Counted from the first letter of the stretch, positions 35,046 to 44,082 are shown. The stretch: DNA of 64,000 nucleotides from an uncultured bacterium (GCA_938036315.1 CALHPK010000001.1:1-64000), one strand, 5' to 3'. Made by a program: numbers and translations. The notes: generated by a model from the sequence alone, not told the origin.

Positions 35046-35688
35046 ACTTAAAATTTAATCCCACTTTATATCTTTTACTTTTCTTCAAAACTTGACGGAC
35101 GAAATCTCTCAAAGAGGAGTTTTCTTTAATAGCTATTCTGGAAATCTCAAGAAGAAATTTGTTCTCATTTTCGGTTTTCTTACCTATTTTCATAAGCTCT
35201 TCCCTGATCTTTTCTATCACCTTGAGTTTTTTGATAACCGAGGGAGTTACTATTCTTCCGATTTTCTCTCTTAGAGCCTTTGAAAAAGCGGAAACTTTAC
35301 CCTCTGTTGATATAGCAATACTCACATCTCCTTTTTTGATCAGAGCAGGCACAAAAAAATCAGAGAACTCGGGGCAAGTGGCGGAATTAAGAAGAATTTT
35401 TCTTTCACTACATATTGATCTTATATGCTTTACTAATTCTTTATCTCCCACACATTCGAACACCATAAAAGAATTGTGGGGTATAATCCCGCCTTCAAAT
35501 TTCTTCCTTATATACCTTATCTTATTATTTTTCTTTATAAGTTTTCTTAATCCTTTGGAGATTTCTGGTGAAATTAGCAAAACCTCAGCCCCGCTCTGCA
35601 AGAGTCTTTTTACCTTTCTCTCTGCAACCTGACCTCCTCCTATAACGACACAAAGCTTACCAGACAAATTAATAAATACAGGATACAT
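34957..35688 (-). CDS. Precorrin-2 dehydrogenase / siroheme synthase N-terminal type
   Basis: This family (Met8p/CysG N-terminal domain) oxidises precorrin-2 to sirohydrochlorin with NAD and may insert iron, leading to siroheme or heme d1. The start at ATG 35688 gives MYPVFINLSGKLCVVIGGGQVAERKVKRLL, the family's typical opening with the Rossmann GGG motif. NSATCPEFSDFFVPALIKKGDVSIAISTEGKVSAFSKALREKI carries the conserved D-F-PA and S..GxSP-like segment (here GKVSAFSKALR). The track start at 35718 would overlap the upstream lipoprotein gene. The last 30 or so residues (VWNRVAGAPCDIRSDSN...) are encoded by the 5' part of tatA in another frame and are probably a run-on tail, not a domain. Confidence 0.82.
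   Translation of the reverse strand: MYPVFINLSGKLCVVIGGGQVAERKVKRLLQSGAEVLLISPEISKGLRKLIKKNNKIRYIRKKFEGGIIPHNSFMVFECVGDKELVKHIRSICSERKILLNSATCPEFSDFFVPALIKKGDVSIAISTEGKVSAFSKALREKIGRIVTPSVIKKLKVIEKIREELMKIGKKTENENKFLLEISRIAIKENSSLRDFVRQVLKKSKRYKVGLNFKYVWNRVAGAPCDIRSDSNFRGTKETPSDS
35052..35057 (-). promoter_or_regulatory. Putative -10 box of a leaderless promoter (tatA)
   Basis: TAAATT precedes the tatA ATG by 6 nt, inside the coding sequence of the overlapping upstream gene. Confidence 0.4.
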
Positions 35689-35692
35689 CCAA

Positions 35693-37696
35693 TTACTGAG
35701 AAGATGAAATAGCTCCAAGTATAGAGTCTAAGATGAGGTTAAAAGATAAATTCAGAGCACAAAGCCCCCTTCGTTCTGAATAAAGCTCTGGTTGGTTTCG
35801 TCCTGCAGGATTTTCCACCCCGCACTGACTAAGAAATCCGGAAACTTTCTGCTGATTCCCACCTGCTTTACTAAGAATCCCAGAAACTTTCAGCTTAAGT
35901 AATCCTCCAAAAGTTGGATCTTGAAACAGAATATATGGGAATTTGAAAAAGATTCCATCTTCAGGGATCTTCCACTCAGAATTCCACCCTAATTCTTGAG
36001 AAATCTGAGTTACTGATAGTTCAAAATGGGGAATGTCAATCTCTGGCTTTGGCTGGGTACAGGCAAGACCAAAAAACTCCTTTCTTCCTTCCTTATAGTT
36101 AGTAATGATTGACGTATCATACAATTTAGCTCCGCAATCCCACTCTATGACAAAATTGTCTCCAAACTGTTCAATTATATCACCTGCATCACTTGAGAAC
36201 GCAGTAGTCCATATGGGCAACCACCTTCTGTAATGGGTCTTTCCATCTTTAAGATTATCAAACATAGTACCAAAATCAAAATAGAATATATCACCCAAAA
36301 TTCCTGAGATTAATCCAGAAATGGCTTCTGGAGTGAAAAATTGAGAATTCAGTATCTGTCTTATAAAACCTGACTGTTGTGAAGCCAAAAGATTTAAAAC
36401 TGTATCAATTATAGGATTAAATATACCAGCTTTTACCCCCGCAACAAGTGCGGTTGAGAAAATATACACAAGCTCACCTACTGATATTTGAGGAACTGCT
36501 GGGTCTTTACCCAGATTCCTTCCAAGTTTCCCTACAGATTTCTTAAATTCCTCAGCAGTATCATCCTCTAGGAATTTTGCTTCTATCTTCTCACCTCCAG
36601 ATTTATATCTTATGATGTAGTACTCTCCATCAAAAGTAATAATAGCTTTTTCAGAATTTAAATTTTTACTTTTTGCGTAATCAAGAAATTTCTGAGTTTT
36701 CTCAATCGCTTGCAATAGCTGATATATTGTTCTCAAAACTTCAAGGAATGAAGAAACTGTTAAGAAACTTCCATCTTTTTTCAGAAGATAAGTGAAAATT
36801 CTACCCCCATGCAAAATAGGATCATCTGTAAAGGATACTTTCTCCGCATATTTTGGGATTTGGGAAACTCCTTGCAATACACCATCTACATTTACAGAGA
36901 AAATAAATCTATGAATAGCATCTATAATATCCAAAACCGACTCTGTAAAGTATACCATACCAAGATCATGAATCCCTCCAAAGTCAAAATCAGCTCTTAT
37001 AATAACAAGCTGAAGCTTCACAGGTAATGTTTTTATTTCAATTTTGAAATCACTATCTTTTTGCTCGGATTCCTCCTGAATTTCCCTCAAACGCTTTATA
37101 TTATCCTCGATTCTCCGAAGGTAAATTGAGTCTATGCTACTACACAGAGTTTGAGCAAGTCCACTAAGTTGAGAGCATCCGTATGGGATATCAGACTCAG
37201 TCTGAAGAGATTCGATTCTACTCCCAAGTTGTGGGGCAGAAGGGAGAGATTCGATAAGCTTTAAAATGGTTTGCGTGTCAAATTTACCAGCAACTATAGC
37301 TACAGCAAGTTCATTGAAAAAATAAAATAGCTGATGCAGAAGCAAAAAAGAATCGATAAGCACGTACACATATTTTTCTTCTCTGGTTGCTGTTTTGTCT
37401 GAAATCTTCTGATTCAGCTGTTTCTTCGCTTGCTTGTATTGCTCTATTATTTCTTTAAGCGTATCGGTTTCAACATCTATTTTACTTATTATATCTAATG
37501 CTGACTCGAGCTCTGGAGATGGAGCTATGATCCGACTCTTCCCTTTTTCGATTATTGTTATCGGATACTTTGTAGATGGTTGAGTTTTCTCGTCTTTTTT
37601 ACCGCAAGCATATGAGATAATCATTAATATCACTAAGATTACCGATACCTTCGAGATAAAACCTTTTTTTCTTTTCCTGCATTCAACCGACTTCAT
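35693..37696 (-). CDS. Large predicted lipoprotein of unknown function
   Basis: This 667-aa protein carries a basic N-region, a hydrophobic stretch and lipobox ISYAC (about residues 15-31), so it should be lipid-anchored. The mature part is mainly helical in its first half (TLKEIIEQYKQAKKQLNQKISDKT; YVYVLIDSFLLLHQLFYFFNELAVAI), with a middle region GELVYIFSTALVAGVKAGIF and a beta-richer C-terminal third. No family is recognised. C-terminal Cys residues (CGVENP, LCALNLS) may pair. It ends 4 nt before the siroheme-synthase-type gene, so they may share a transcript. A TAATAT box 6 nt before the ATG marks its promoter. Confidence 0.7.
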   Translation of the reverse strand: MKSVECRKRKKGFISKVSVILVILMIISYACGKKDEKTQPSTKYPITIIEKGKSRIIAPSPELESALDIISKIDVETDTLKEIIEQYKQAKKQLNQKISDKTATREEKYVYVLIDSFLLLHQLFYFFNELAVAIVAGKFDTQTILKLIESLPSAPQLGSRIESLQTESDIPYGCSQLSGLAQTLCSSIDSIYLRRIEDNIKRLREIQEESEQKDSDFKIEIKTLPVKLQLVIIRADFDFGGIHDLGMVYFTESVLDIIDAIHRFIFSVNVDGVLQGVSQIPKYAEKVSFTDDPILHGGRIFTYLLKKDGSFLTVSSFLEVLRTIYQLLQAIEKTQKFLDYAKSKNLNSEKAIITFDGEYYIIRYKSGGEKIEAKFLEDDTAEEFKKSVGKLGRNLGKDPAVPQISVGELVYIFSTALVAGVKAGIFNPIIDTVLNLLASQQSGFIRQILNSQFFTPEAISGLISGILGDIFYFDFGTMFDNLKDGKTHYRRWLPIWTTAFSSDAGDIIEQFGDNFVIEWDCGAKLYDTSIITNYKEGRKEFFGLACTQPKPEIDIPHFELSVTQISQELGWNSEWKIPEDGIFFKFPYILFQDPTFGGLLKLKVSGILSKAGGNQQKVSGFLSQCGVENPAGRNQPELYSERRGLCALNLSFNLILDSILGAISSSQ

Positions 37697-37702
37697 ATAT
37701 TT

Positions 37703-37708
37703 ATATTA
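37703..37708 (-). promoter_or_regulatory. Putative -10 box of a leaderless promoter (667-aa lipoprotein)
   Basis: On the minus strand TAATAT is followed by AAATAT and the ATG at 37696. The remaining 425-bp gap to 38121 holds no gene that I can support: only AT-rich sequence and an imperfect repeat of ATAAACTCT near 37792-37821. Confidence 0.45.
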
Positions 37709-38097
37709 ACTCAACCTTAGGCAGATTCCATTTTATGGAAATTTTATGAAAGAAGTAAGCTTATACTCATTGCTTACAAGTTAACAGATAAAATAAACTC
37801 TCTATAAATAAGATAAACTCTATAACTCCTATCTATGGCAGTTTCAATATTAATCTTCAACCATTAATCAATATATTTCCATTTATCTTTTCTCAGTATT
37901 CTCTATACTTTCTTACTACGCAAAGCTTGTCACCTTACAGAATACATCTCTCAAATTCTACTTTGAATTATTTTTGTAATCTTTTAATTTTTATCTGCCA
38001 TTCCTTTGCACTGCGATTGAGAATACTACAACAAGATAAGTGACATTTCACAGAGATGGGTAAAGACTTACTTTTGGGTCTAGCTTTTGGACTGGAG

Positions 38098-38117
38098 CAA
38101 AATTTTTTAAAATTTTG
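38098..38117. promoter_or_regulatory. Perfect palindrome over the promoter of the SPOR gene
   Basis: CAAAATTTT-TT-AAAATTTTG is an exact inverted repeat with 9-bp arms ending 4 nt before the ATG at 38122. It contains the candidate -10 TAAAAT (38108-38113, 8 nt before the ATG). A dimeric regulator binding here would block the promoter, but symmetry in AT-rich DNA may also be accidental. Confidence 0.35.
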
Positions 38118-38121
38118 ATAT

Positions 38122-38796
38122 ATGCTTATAGAAGGAAAAACTTCTGACTTTAAAAGCTATGCGGTGGCGTTCCTTATATTCTTAGTATCTATCACACTCT
38201 CATTCTTTTTGGGGCTCAGAATAGGTAAAAACATAGCGAAGGAAAAGCTGAAGCAAGAAATATCAAAAGCTCGAGAATCTGAGATTGAAGAGGTTGTTGC
38301 AGGAATAACGACAAACTACAGAAAAAAGCAGCAGAGCGAAGAAACATTATCCGCCAACAGCCAAACACAAAACAACGATAAAAAACAAGAAGAAAGAGAG
38401 TCTTTACAACTAAAAGACACTCCACAACCAAAGGACACTTTACCACAACCAGAAAGCGCAGTATCTCCCTCTTCTACACAACAACAAGATACAAAAAAAC
38501 AGCAACAAGGTAACCAGAAGAATCAGCAGATGGAACAATATAGCCGAAAAAATCAGGAAAGAGAACAAATCTGGAGTATACAGCTTGCATCTTTCCAAAG
38601 CAGAGAAAAAGCCGATATATTTGCAAAAAGTGTGAAAACAAAATACAAAATCTCAACCTATGTTATCCAAGGAAACTCAAACGGTAAAACAGTCTGGAGA
38701 GTACGCACTGGGAAATTCAGGGACAAAAAAGACGCCGAAAAATTTCTTACTGAGCTCAGGAGAAAAGGAATAAATGGCCAAGTAGCTAAAAACTAA
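38122..38796 (+). CDS. SPOR-domain membrane protein
   Basis: This 224-aa protein has a cytoplasmic N-tail, one TM helix (YAVAFLIFLVSITLSFFLGLRIG, about 14-36), a long Gln/Lys/Pro-rich linker (about 65-150, including QQQDTKKQQQGNQKNQQ), and a C-terminal SPOR domain (IWSIQLASFQSREKADIFAKSVKTKYKISTYVIQ...VWRVRTGKFRDKKDAEKFLTELRRKG, about 152-222). SPOR domains bind peptidoglycan stripped of stem peptides and direct proteins to the division site, so the product probably acts at the septum like FtsN or DedD. It has its own palindrome-covered promoter. A weak GAAGA-loop-TCTTC-TTTTT hairpin follows the stop. Confidence 0.88.
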   Translation: MLIEGKTSDFKSYAVAFLIFLVSITLSFFLGLRIGKNIAKEKLKQEISKARESEIEEVVAGITTNYRKKQQSEETLSANSQTQNNDKKQEERESLQLKDTPQPKDTLPQPESAVSPSSTQQQDTKKQQQGNQKNQQMEQYSRKNQEREQIWSIQLASFQSREKADIFAKSVKTKYKISTYVIQGNSNGKTVWRVRTGKFRDKKDAEKFLTELRRKGINGQVAKN

Positions 38797-38823
38797 GATT
38801 GGGAAGTCTAAAAAAGCTTTGTT

Positions 38824-38845
38824 GAAGAAATTAATCTTCTTTTTC
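38824..38845 (+). terminator. Weak candidate intrinsic terminator after the SPOR gene
   Basis: GAAGA-AATTAA-TCTTC followed by TTTTTC lies 28 nt after the stop. The stem is only 5 bp and AT-rich, so efficiency would be low. Confidence 0.3.
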
Positions 38846-38969
38846 TCGAACGGGGGAGTTTTTTCTCTAATGTATTAGCACTCTCTCTTTATTATAATTG
38901 AATAATTATTTAAACCATTTTTAAACTATAAAATAAATAAATAAATAAAATAAAAAATTAGATGTGTTG

Positions 38970-39041
38970 GTGCCTGTAGTTCAGAGGAAGAACGCTGGAC
39001 TCCGGATCCAGAGGTCGTGGGTTCAAATCCCACCAGGCACA
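38970..39041 (+). tRNA. tRNA-Arg (anticodon CCG)
   Basis: The 72-nt sequence folds as a standard cloverleaf: acceptor GTGCCTG pairing with CAGGCAC, D-stem GTTC/GAAC, anticodon stem CTGGA/TCCAG around loop CTCCGGA (anticodon CCG, reading CGG), variable loop AGGTC, T-stem GTGGG/CCCAC around TTCAAAT, and discriminator A. The 3' CCA is not encoded (the sequence continues CCCTAC), so it must be added by a CCA-adding enzyme. The minus ORF at 38926 (VGFEPTTSGSG) is the well-known antisense artefact of tRNA genes. Confidence 0.95.
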
Positions 39042-39081
39042 CCCTACTTAAAAATAGCAGTAATAAAATGATAATCACAAG

Positions 39082-40200
39082 ATGCAAGATCGTCAGATAA
39101 GAAGGAGAAGAATATACCAAGCCATTATCTTCCTGAGTGGACTAATTTGTGGAGTAATAGTCGGATTATCTATATCTAAATGTCCTTACGTATTACCTCC
39201 GAAAGAAGGAAAAATAGAAACGACTTCAGAGGGAGGGGAGGTTGAATTTAGCAAGGAGGAGAAAAAGGTAGAGGGAACAAAGGTCTATGTATATGGGGGG
39301 AGGGTAACACCGCAGGTGATATTTGTAGAGAAGGCAACAGGAGGGACTCAGGAGCAGATCACTCACCAAACGGAACTATCGTGCGATTCTTTCCCGTTCT
39401 CGATATCACTAGTAGATCCTCCCCCTGTACTTTTAAACAGGAAAATTATTGATATGCTTTTTACATCCGGAATAACTTTATCTTGTGGCATTGTAAGTGA
39501 AGAATACTCAATGGAGTTCCCATGCGAGCTACAATCTCCAAGATTAACTTTATTTTTCTCCTTAGATGGGGCAAAGCTATTTAAAATCGTATATAAACAA
39601 AATGACTGCTCAAGGGACCTATTTAGCTATAATTTTATAGTGGACACACAACCACCCGAAACTAGGATAATACTTAAAGATGGTATCTCTCCAGAAACAG
39701 AAGTTCTCACAGTTTCGGATGCGGAGTTTGAGATTATCACAAGTGAACCAGTTGCTTATACGCTGTGCAAAGTTGATGATGGTCTATGGTTCGACTGTTC
39801 ACTTCACCGCTTATACCTTACCAATATAGAGGAAGGCTGGCATGAACTTTGGGCATTCTCAGTTGATATAGCAGGTAATGAAGAAATTGAAAAGAAGGTA
39901 TTTAGATTTAAAGTCGATGCAAGACCTCCCACAACTATTCTCATCTCAGCTCCCACCTCAGTTACGAGTTCTACAAGCGCCACATTTAAATTCAAAGCAG
40001 ATGAAGAAAATGTAAGATTCGAATGCAATATAGATGACGCTGGCTGGATTCCCTGCTCTTCTCCATTTGAAATCTCAGAACTCAAACCAGGGTACCATAC
40101 ATTTAGAATAAGGGCAATCGATAGCTTTGGCAGAATTGAACCTGAACCATTATCTTACTCGTGGCAGATCATCAAAGATAATAAGCAAAACATAAAGTAG
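39082..40200 (+). CDS. Membrane-anchored exported protein with Ig-like repeats
   Basis: This 372-aa protein has a basic N terminus and one TM helix (AIIFLSGLICGVIVGLSIS, about 14-32) that anchors an extracytoplasmic part. After a charged linker there are at least two repeats of a bacterial Ig-like type: PPETRIILKDGISPET...YTLCKVDDGLWFDCSLHRLYLTNIEEGWHELWAFSVDIAGNEE and PPTTILISAPTSVTSSTSATFKFKADEENVRFECNIDDAGWIPCSSPFEISELKPGYHTFRIRAIDSFGRIEPEPLSYSW. The FEC.ID..W.PC.SPF pattern is common in large surface proteins. Paired Cys within each repeat should form disulfides. The gene begins 40 nt after tRNA-Arg. Probably a surface structural or binding protein; no catalytic motif is seen. Confidence 0.75.
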   Translation: MQDRQIRRRRIYQAIIFLSGLICGVIVGLSISKCPYVLPPKEGKIETTSEGGEVEFSKEEKKVEGTKVYVYGGRVTPQVIFVEKATGGTQEQITHQTELSCDSFPFSISLVDPPPVLLNRKIIDMLFTSGITLSCGIVSEEYSMEFPCELQSPRLTLFFSLDGAKLFKIVYKQNDCSRDLFSYNFIVDTQPPETRIILKDGISPETEVLTVSDAEFEIITSEPVAYTLCKVDDGLWFDCSLHRLYLTNIEEGWHELWAFSVDIAGNEEIEKKVFRFKVDARPPTTILISAPTSVTSSTSATFKFKADEENVRFECNIDDAGWIPCSSPFEISELKPGYHTFRIRAIDSFGRIEPEPLSYSWQIIKDNKQNIK

Positions 40201-40277
40201 GCGCAATGAGAACATCAGAATAGTAAAAAATCTACAAATTTTTTATAAAATAGTAATTCTACGAAATTCCACATAAA

Positions 40278-42428
40278 TCAGGTTCTCTGTATATCTGTAA
40301 TATATTTGGTTGATTTAAGTTCGTTCATAACTTTTTCAACGTCATAAGAATCTTTTACCTTAAAGGCAAGTTCAATTTCGAACTTATTGTTAACTTCCCG
40401 TGAGAGAATGGAGCTTATGCCGTAACCATTTTTTCTTAAATTTTTCACAATATCTGAAATAATCTCTGGCGAATCAGTGAAGAACCTAAGTTTGCTTACA
40501 TATTCTTTCTGCTCTGGGAAACTCTGCTTGGGGATCTTTACGATTCTATCTGTCCTGAGATGCCCCAGTTGCTTGCAGTCTGCCCTGTGTATAACTATAC
40601 CATACCCTCTTGTGATATATCCAACAATTTCATCTCCTGGGACCGGAGTGCAGCAGAGAGCAAATCTTGTTTTCACCCCTTTCAAATCTCCGGTCAACTG
40701 AACTTCTCTCAGTTCTTCTTGTTGTTGATCCTGCTTTTTATCTTGATCCTCTTTTTTATCCTGCTCTTCACTTTTTCGTTCTAATATTTCTAAATTTTTT
40801 CTCACAGTACGCAGGAAATTCTGAACGCTAAACTTTCCCATACCAACATACACGAACAAATCTTCGATGCTTTTCACTTTGATATCTTCTAGAACTTTTG
40901 TAAATATTCCTTTTTCCAGAAGGTCAGAAAAATTTAATCCAAATTTTCTGAGTTCTCTTTTTATGGTGGTTTCTCCTATCTCCTTTGCTACCTGTTTATC
41001 TTCTTTTGAAATAAATTGCTTTATTCTTGACTTAGCTCTTTGTGTCACAACGAAATTTAACCAGGCTCTTTTTGGTTTTTGATTTTTTGATTTTATAATC
41101 TCAACGATATCGCCGGATCTAAGCTGGTAATCTATTGGCTGGAGTTTTCCATTAACCTTTGCTCCGACACATCTTTCACCTAACTCAGAGTGTACAGCAT
41201 AGGCAAAGTCTAAAACGGTTGCGCCACGAGGTAGTATTTTTACATCTCCCCGAGGAGTGAAAACATAGATCTCATCAGGATATATATCTTCCCCGATATT
41301 TTTTACTTCATAGTATGGAGTTTCTCTGGAAAGTTGAAGCACGTTTTTCAGCCATGAGAAGATCTTGAGTCCCGATTCTGAGATTGGAGTTCCGTCTTTA
41401 TAGACCCAGTGGGCAGCTATACCTTCTTCTGCTTCTTTATGCATCTGGTAGGTTCTTATCTGAAACTCTACTTTGTACCCTTCTGGCAAGATAACCTTTG
41501 TATGGAGAGATTTGTAGCCGTTGGGTTTAGGTATAGCTATATAATCTTTGAATTTACCCGGAATGGGTTTGAAGTATGAATGCAAAATTCCCAGAACATT
41601 ATAACACTCTCCTACTGTGTTCACTATTATTCTGAAACCTATAATATCGTATATGCTATCAATATCGATGCCTTGTTTTATCATCTTTTCCCAGATACTG
41701 CATACGCCTTTTATTCTGTTTTCTATCTTGAAATTCTCTATTTTTTCTTTTACCAAAATTTCTGACACTGTTTTCTCAACGTCTTCGATGAATTTTTTGC
41801 TCTTGGGAACTATCTCGTCTAACTTTCTTTTTATGAAATTTGCTGCATCTGGATAAAGGATTTCAAAGGCTCTATCTTCGAGCTCTGTTTTGATTTTGTA
41901 AAGACCGATTCTGTGGGCAATAGGAGCGAAGATTTTCAGAGTTTCCTCAGCTATTCTTTTTCTTTTTTCTTCTGGAAGAAATTCAATAGTTCTTATGTTA
42001 TCAAGTCTATCTGCAAGCTTTATAAGAATTACCCTAACATCACGTGCCATAAACACGAACATTTTGCGAAGATTCTCAATCTGCCTCTCATCCGCATCGA
42101 GGTTAACATTGCTGAAAGAAACCTTTGTGACTCCATCGACTAAAAAAGCTACCTCGTCACCGAAGAACTTAGCTATCTCCTGTAGTGAGCGAGGGGTGTC
42201 TTCAACGACATCGTGCAGTAATCCAGCCGCCACAGTCTTATCATCGGCTTTGAGTTCAGTTAATATCTTGGCCACAGAAAAAGGATGAACTATGTACGGC
42301 TCACCCGAAAACCTAAACTGGTTTGCATGATAGTAAGAAGCATATATATATGCTCTTTTTACAAGCTCTATATCTGGGGCGGGATGATAACTCTGAATAG
42401 CACTGCAGATGTCAGCTATTCTTATCAT
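40278..42428 (-). CDS. relA: Bifunctional (p)ppGpp synthetase/hydrolase (RelA/SpoT, Rsh)
   Basis: Rsh enzymes make and break the alarmone (p)ppGpp in the stringent response. The 716-aa protein has all domains: an HD hydrolase (YHANQFRFSGEPYIVHP, GLLHDVVEDT; about 30-180) with the HD pair retained, a synthetase domain (IYDIIGFRIIV, KDYIAIPKPNGYKSLHTKV, FQIRTYQMHKEAEEGIAAHW; about 220-350), TGS (EIYVFTPRGDVKILPRGATVLDFAYAVH; about 385-445), a helical/zinc-finger region ending CCTPVPGDEIVGYITRGYGIVIHRADC, and a C-terminal ACT domain. A Lys/Gln/Asp-rich spacer (KSEEQDKKEDQDKKQDQQQEE) precedes the CC motif. The intact HD suggests both activities. TAAATT lies 6 nt before the ATG. It is convergent with the Ig-like gene. 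Confidence 0.95.
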   Translation of the reverse strand: MIRIADICSAIQSYHPAPDIELVKRAYIYASYYHANQFRFSGEPYIVHPFSVAKILTELKADDKTVAAGLLHDVVEDTPRSLQEIAKFFGDEVAFLVDGVTKVSFSNVNLDADERQIENLRKMFVFMARDVRVILIKLADRLDNIRTIEFLPEEKRKRIAEETLKIFAPIAHRIGLYKIKTELEDRAFEILYPDAANFIKRKLDEIVPKSKKFIEDVEKTVSEILVKEKIENFKIENRIKGVCSIWEKMIKQGIDIDSIYDIIGFRIIVNTVGECYNVLGILHSYFKPIPGKFKDYIAIPKPNGYKSLHTKVILPEGYKVEFQIRTYQMHKEAEEGIAAHWVYKDGTPISESGLKIFSWLKNVLQLSRETPYYEVKNIGEDIYPDEIYVFTPRGDVKILPRGATVLDFAYAVHSELGERCVGAKVNGKLQPIDYQLRSGDIVEIIKSKNQKPKRAWLNFVVTQRAKSRIKQFISKEDKQVAKEIGETTIKRELRKFGLNFSDLLEKGIFTKVLEDIKVKSIEDLFVYVGMGKFSVQNFLRTVRKNLEILERKSEEQDKKEDQDKKQDQQQEELREVQLTGDLKGVKTRFALCCTPVPGDEIVGYITRGYGIVIHRADCKQLGHLRTDRIVKIPKQSFPEQKEYVSKLRFFTDSPEIISDIVKNLRKNGYGISSILSREVNNKFEIELAFKVKDSYDVEKVMNELKSTKYITDIQRT

Positions 42429-42434
42429 ATATAG

Positions 42435-42440
42435 AATTTA
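42435..42440 (-). promoter_or_regulatory. Putative -10 box of a leaderless promoter (relA/spoT)
   Basis: TAAATT is followed by CTATAT and the ATG at 42428 on the minus strand, with 6-nt spacing. Confidence 0.45.
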
Positions 42441-42521
42441 GCAATTTGAGCTTTTTATACCTATATTCTTAACAAATTTGCATTATCACACTTTCGTAAT
42501 AAACAAAATCAAATTATTGCT

Positions 42522-42941
42522 ATGGTGAAAATTGCAAGAGCAACTGCCATCACCGTAGGGATAATTGGAATCATAGGAAGTTTTTATATTGAAAAAATTC
42601 AGGGAGAAATTCCTTGCAAGTTATGCCTCATCATAAGATACAGCATTATTCTCTTCACAATAGCAGCAATTCTCAGCACACTTTACCTGCCTGTTATCTT
42701 TGCAGGACTAATCTCTCTTATCCCCGGAATACTATCCGACATAAATCTTATTATTTCTGAAAATTCCACAAATCATACAGGATTCTGTGGAGAACAACAA
42801 GGAGTCCAACAAGTGTGCTCAACTCCAGAGTTTTTAGGAATAAAAACCTCTGTGTGGGGATTAGTAATCCTTTCAATACTCTTTGCAATAGCAATTAAAA
42901 TGTCAGCACATGCATACAGAGAAATTGGTAAGAAGAACTGA
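42522..42941 (+). CDS. DsbB-like disulfide bond formation protein
   Basis: DsbB-type proteins reoxidise periplasmic thiol oxidases by passing electrons to quinone. This 139-aa protein has four hydrophobic helices, the first active-site pair in EIPCKLCLIIRY (CxxC after TM1, matching PCxLCxxQR of DsbB) and a second Cys pair in the large loop (GFCGEQQGVQQVCSTPEF). Length and topology fit the short DsbB/BdbC branch. No DsbA-like partner is adjacent. Disulfide-forming capacity agrees with the Cys-rich exported proteins in the window (23671, 39082). It overlaps the heptosyltransferase gene by 32 nt, so they are co-transcribed. Confidence 0.85.
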   Translation: MVKIARATAITVGIIGIIGSFYIEKIQGEIPCKLCLIIRYSIILFTIAAILSTLYLPVIFAGLISLIPGILSDINLIISENSTNHTGFCGEQQGVQQVCSTPEFLGIKTSVWGLVILSILFAIAIKMSAHAYREIGKKN

Positions 42942-44040
42942 TAAGAGGAAATCAAATTGGGGGATTGGCGTACACGAACTAAATGACAAAAATTTTTTGG
43001 AGGTGAACGGAAAAAATAAAAAGCCGAGGGTTGTCATAATAAGATTAAGCTCCCTAGGAGATATAATTTTATCTACTATAGCAATTGAAATCCTTAAAGA
43101 TAATTTTGAAATTTTCTTTCTCACAAAAGAGGAATATCAGAAAGTTCTCAGCAATAACCCTTATGTTAAAGTTCTAACTGTGAAGGACTCATCTTTACAA
43201 AGCATAGTAACATCATCAATAAACATAAGGAGAACCCTGAAACCAGACTATGTCCTAGACCTACACGATAAAATCCCAACCATTGTTATAAGGAGCATAA
43301 TTGGAGGGAAAATTTTTGTGTGGGATGCCCAAAGAATACAAAGACGCAAAGCAATAATAACAAAAAATTTTTCAAATATAAGACCCACAGTACAGAGATT
43401 TGCAGAAGCAGCCTTAAGGCTCATGTCAACACTCAATATATCTGAGAATAATGCTCATAATTTTAAGAACTATTTTAAGAACTATGAAAATTACTCGCCA
43501 CAAATTTTCACGCCGATGTACCCAGAATCAGAAAAACTTGCCGAATTCCTTAAAATAGCTAATTCAAAAGTTCATATACTAATCGCCCCTGAATCTCGCA
43601 TGAAATCAAAAATGTGGGATTTTAACGAATGCAACAAATTAATACTTGAACTTGAGAAGAAAAACTTTATAGTCTCTGTAATTGGAGCTGACAAAAAAAA
43701 TTCAGTACTATATCAGACCGAACATAAATTCTTTGGGGATCTATCACTATCGGATATAAAACTTTTAGTGAATTCTGCCTCGGTGGTTGTATCTGTTGAT
43801 TCGGGCATAATGCATATGGCATCTGCTTTAGGTAAACCGCTCATAGCAATATTCACCTCATCAGTCCCACAACTTGGATTTTATCCATATGGAACGACTA
43901 AGCTAAAAATAATCGAGTATGGAAACCTTTACTGTCGCCCCTGTTCTTTGCATCCCAAAGATTGCCCAGAAAAGCATCATATATGCTCAAAAATACCATA
44001 CATCAGGGTACTGAATGCTATATCTGGGCTCATATCCTGA
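42910..44040 (+). CDS. GT9 family glycosyltransferase (heptosyltransferase-like)
   Basis: GT9 enzymes add heptose from ADP-heptose to the LPS inner core at the cytoplasmic face. The 376-aa product has the N-terminal Rossmann domain opening PRVVIIRLSSLGDIILSTIAIEIL (about 39-62) and the C-terminal donor-binding domain with HILIAPESRMKSKMW, FGDLSLSDIKLLVNSASVVVSVDSGIMHMASALGKPLIAIFTSS, the ADP-heptose region typical of WaaC/WaaF. A Cys cluster CRPCSLHPKDCPEKHHIC near the C terminus is seen in some family members. The first 38 residues overlap the DsbB-like gene and look non-homologous, so the true start may be a downstream TTG or GTG near codon 30. With kdsB it supports an LPS core. Confidence 0.85.
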   Translation: MHTEKLVRRTDKRKSNWGIGVHELNDKNFLEVNGKNKKPRVVIIRLSSLGDIILSTIAIEILKDNFEIFFLTKEEYQKVLSNNPYVKVLTVKDSSLQSIVTSSINIRRTLKPDYVLDLHDKIPTIVIRSIIGGKIFVWDAQRIQRRKAIITKNFSNIRPTVQRFAEAALRLMSTLNISENNAHNFKNYFKNYENYSPQIFTPMYPESEKLAEFLKIANSKVHILIAPESRMKSKMWDFNECNKLILELEKKNFIVSVIGADKKNSVLYQTEHKFFGDLSLSDIKLLVNSASVVVSVDSGIMHMASALGKPLIAIFTSSVPQLGFYPYGTTKLKIIEYGNLYCRPCSLHPKDCPEKHHICSKIPYIRVLNAISGLIS

Positions 44041-44068
44041 ATTTTCAAATCTGAAAATAGATCCTATA

Positions 44069-44074
44069 TAAATT
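44069..44074 (+). promoter_or_regulatory. Putative -10 box of a leaderless promoter (gyrA)
   Basis: TAAATT, overlapping TATATA, lies 8 nt before the ATG at 44083. No Shine-Dalgarno is visible. Confidence 0.4.
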
Positions 44075-44082
44075 AACCCATT

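Noticed and set aside
38061-38119. 20-codon micro-ORF (MGKDLLLGLAFG) before the SPOR gene
   Set aside because: Too short to judge, with no ribosome-binding site; its end coincides with the palindrome and -10 box.
38926-39120. 64-aa minus-strand ORF containing VGFEPTTSGSG
   Set aside because: It is the antisense translation of tRNA-Arg(CCG), a well-known annotation artefact.
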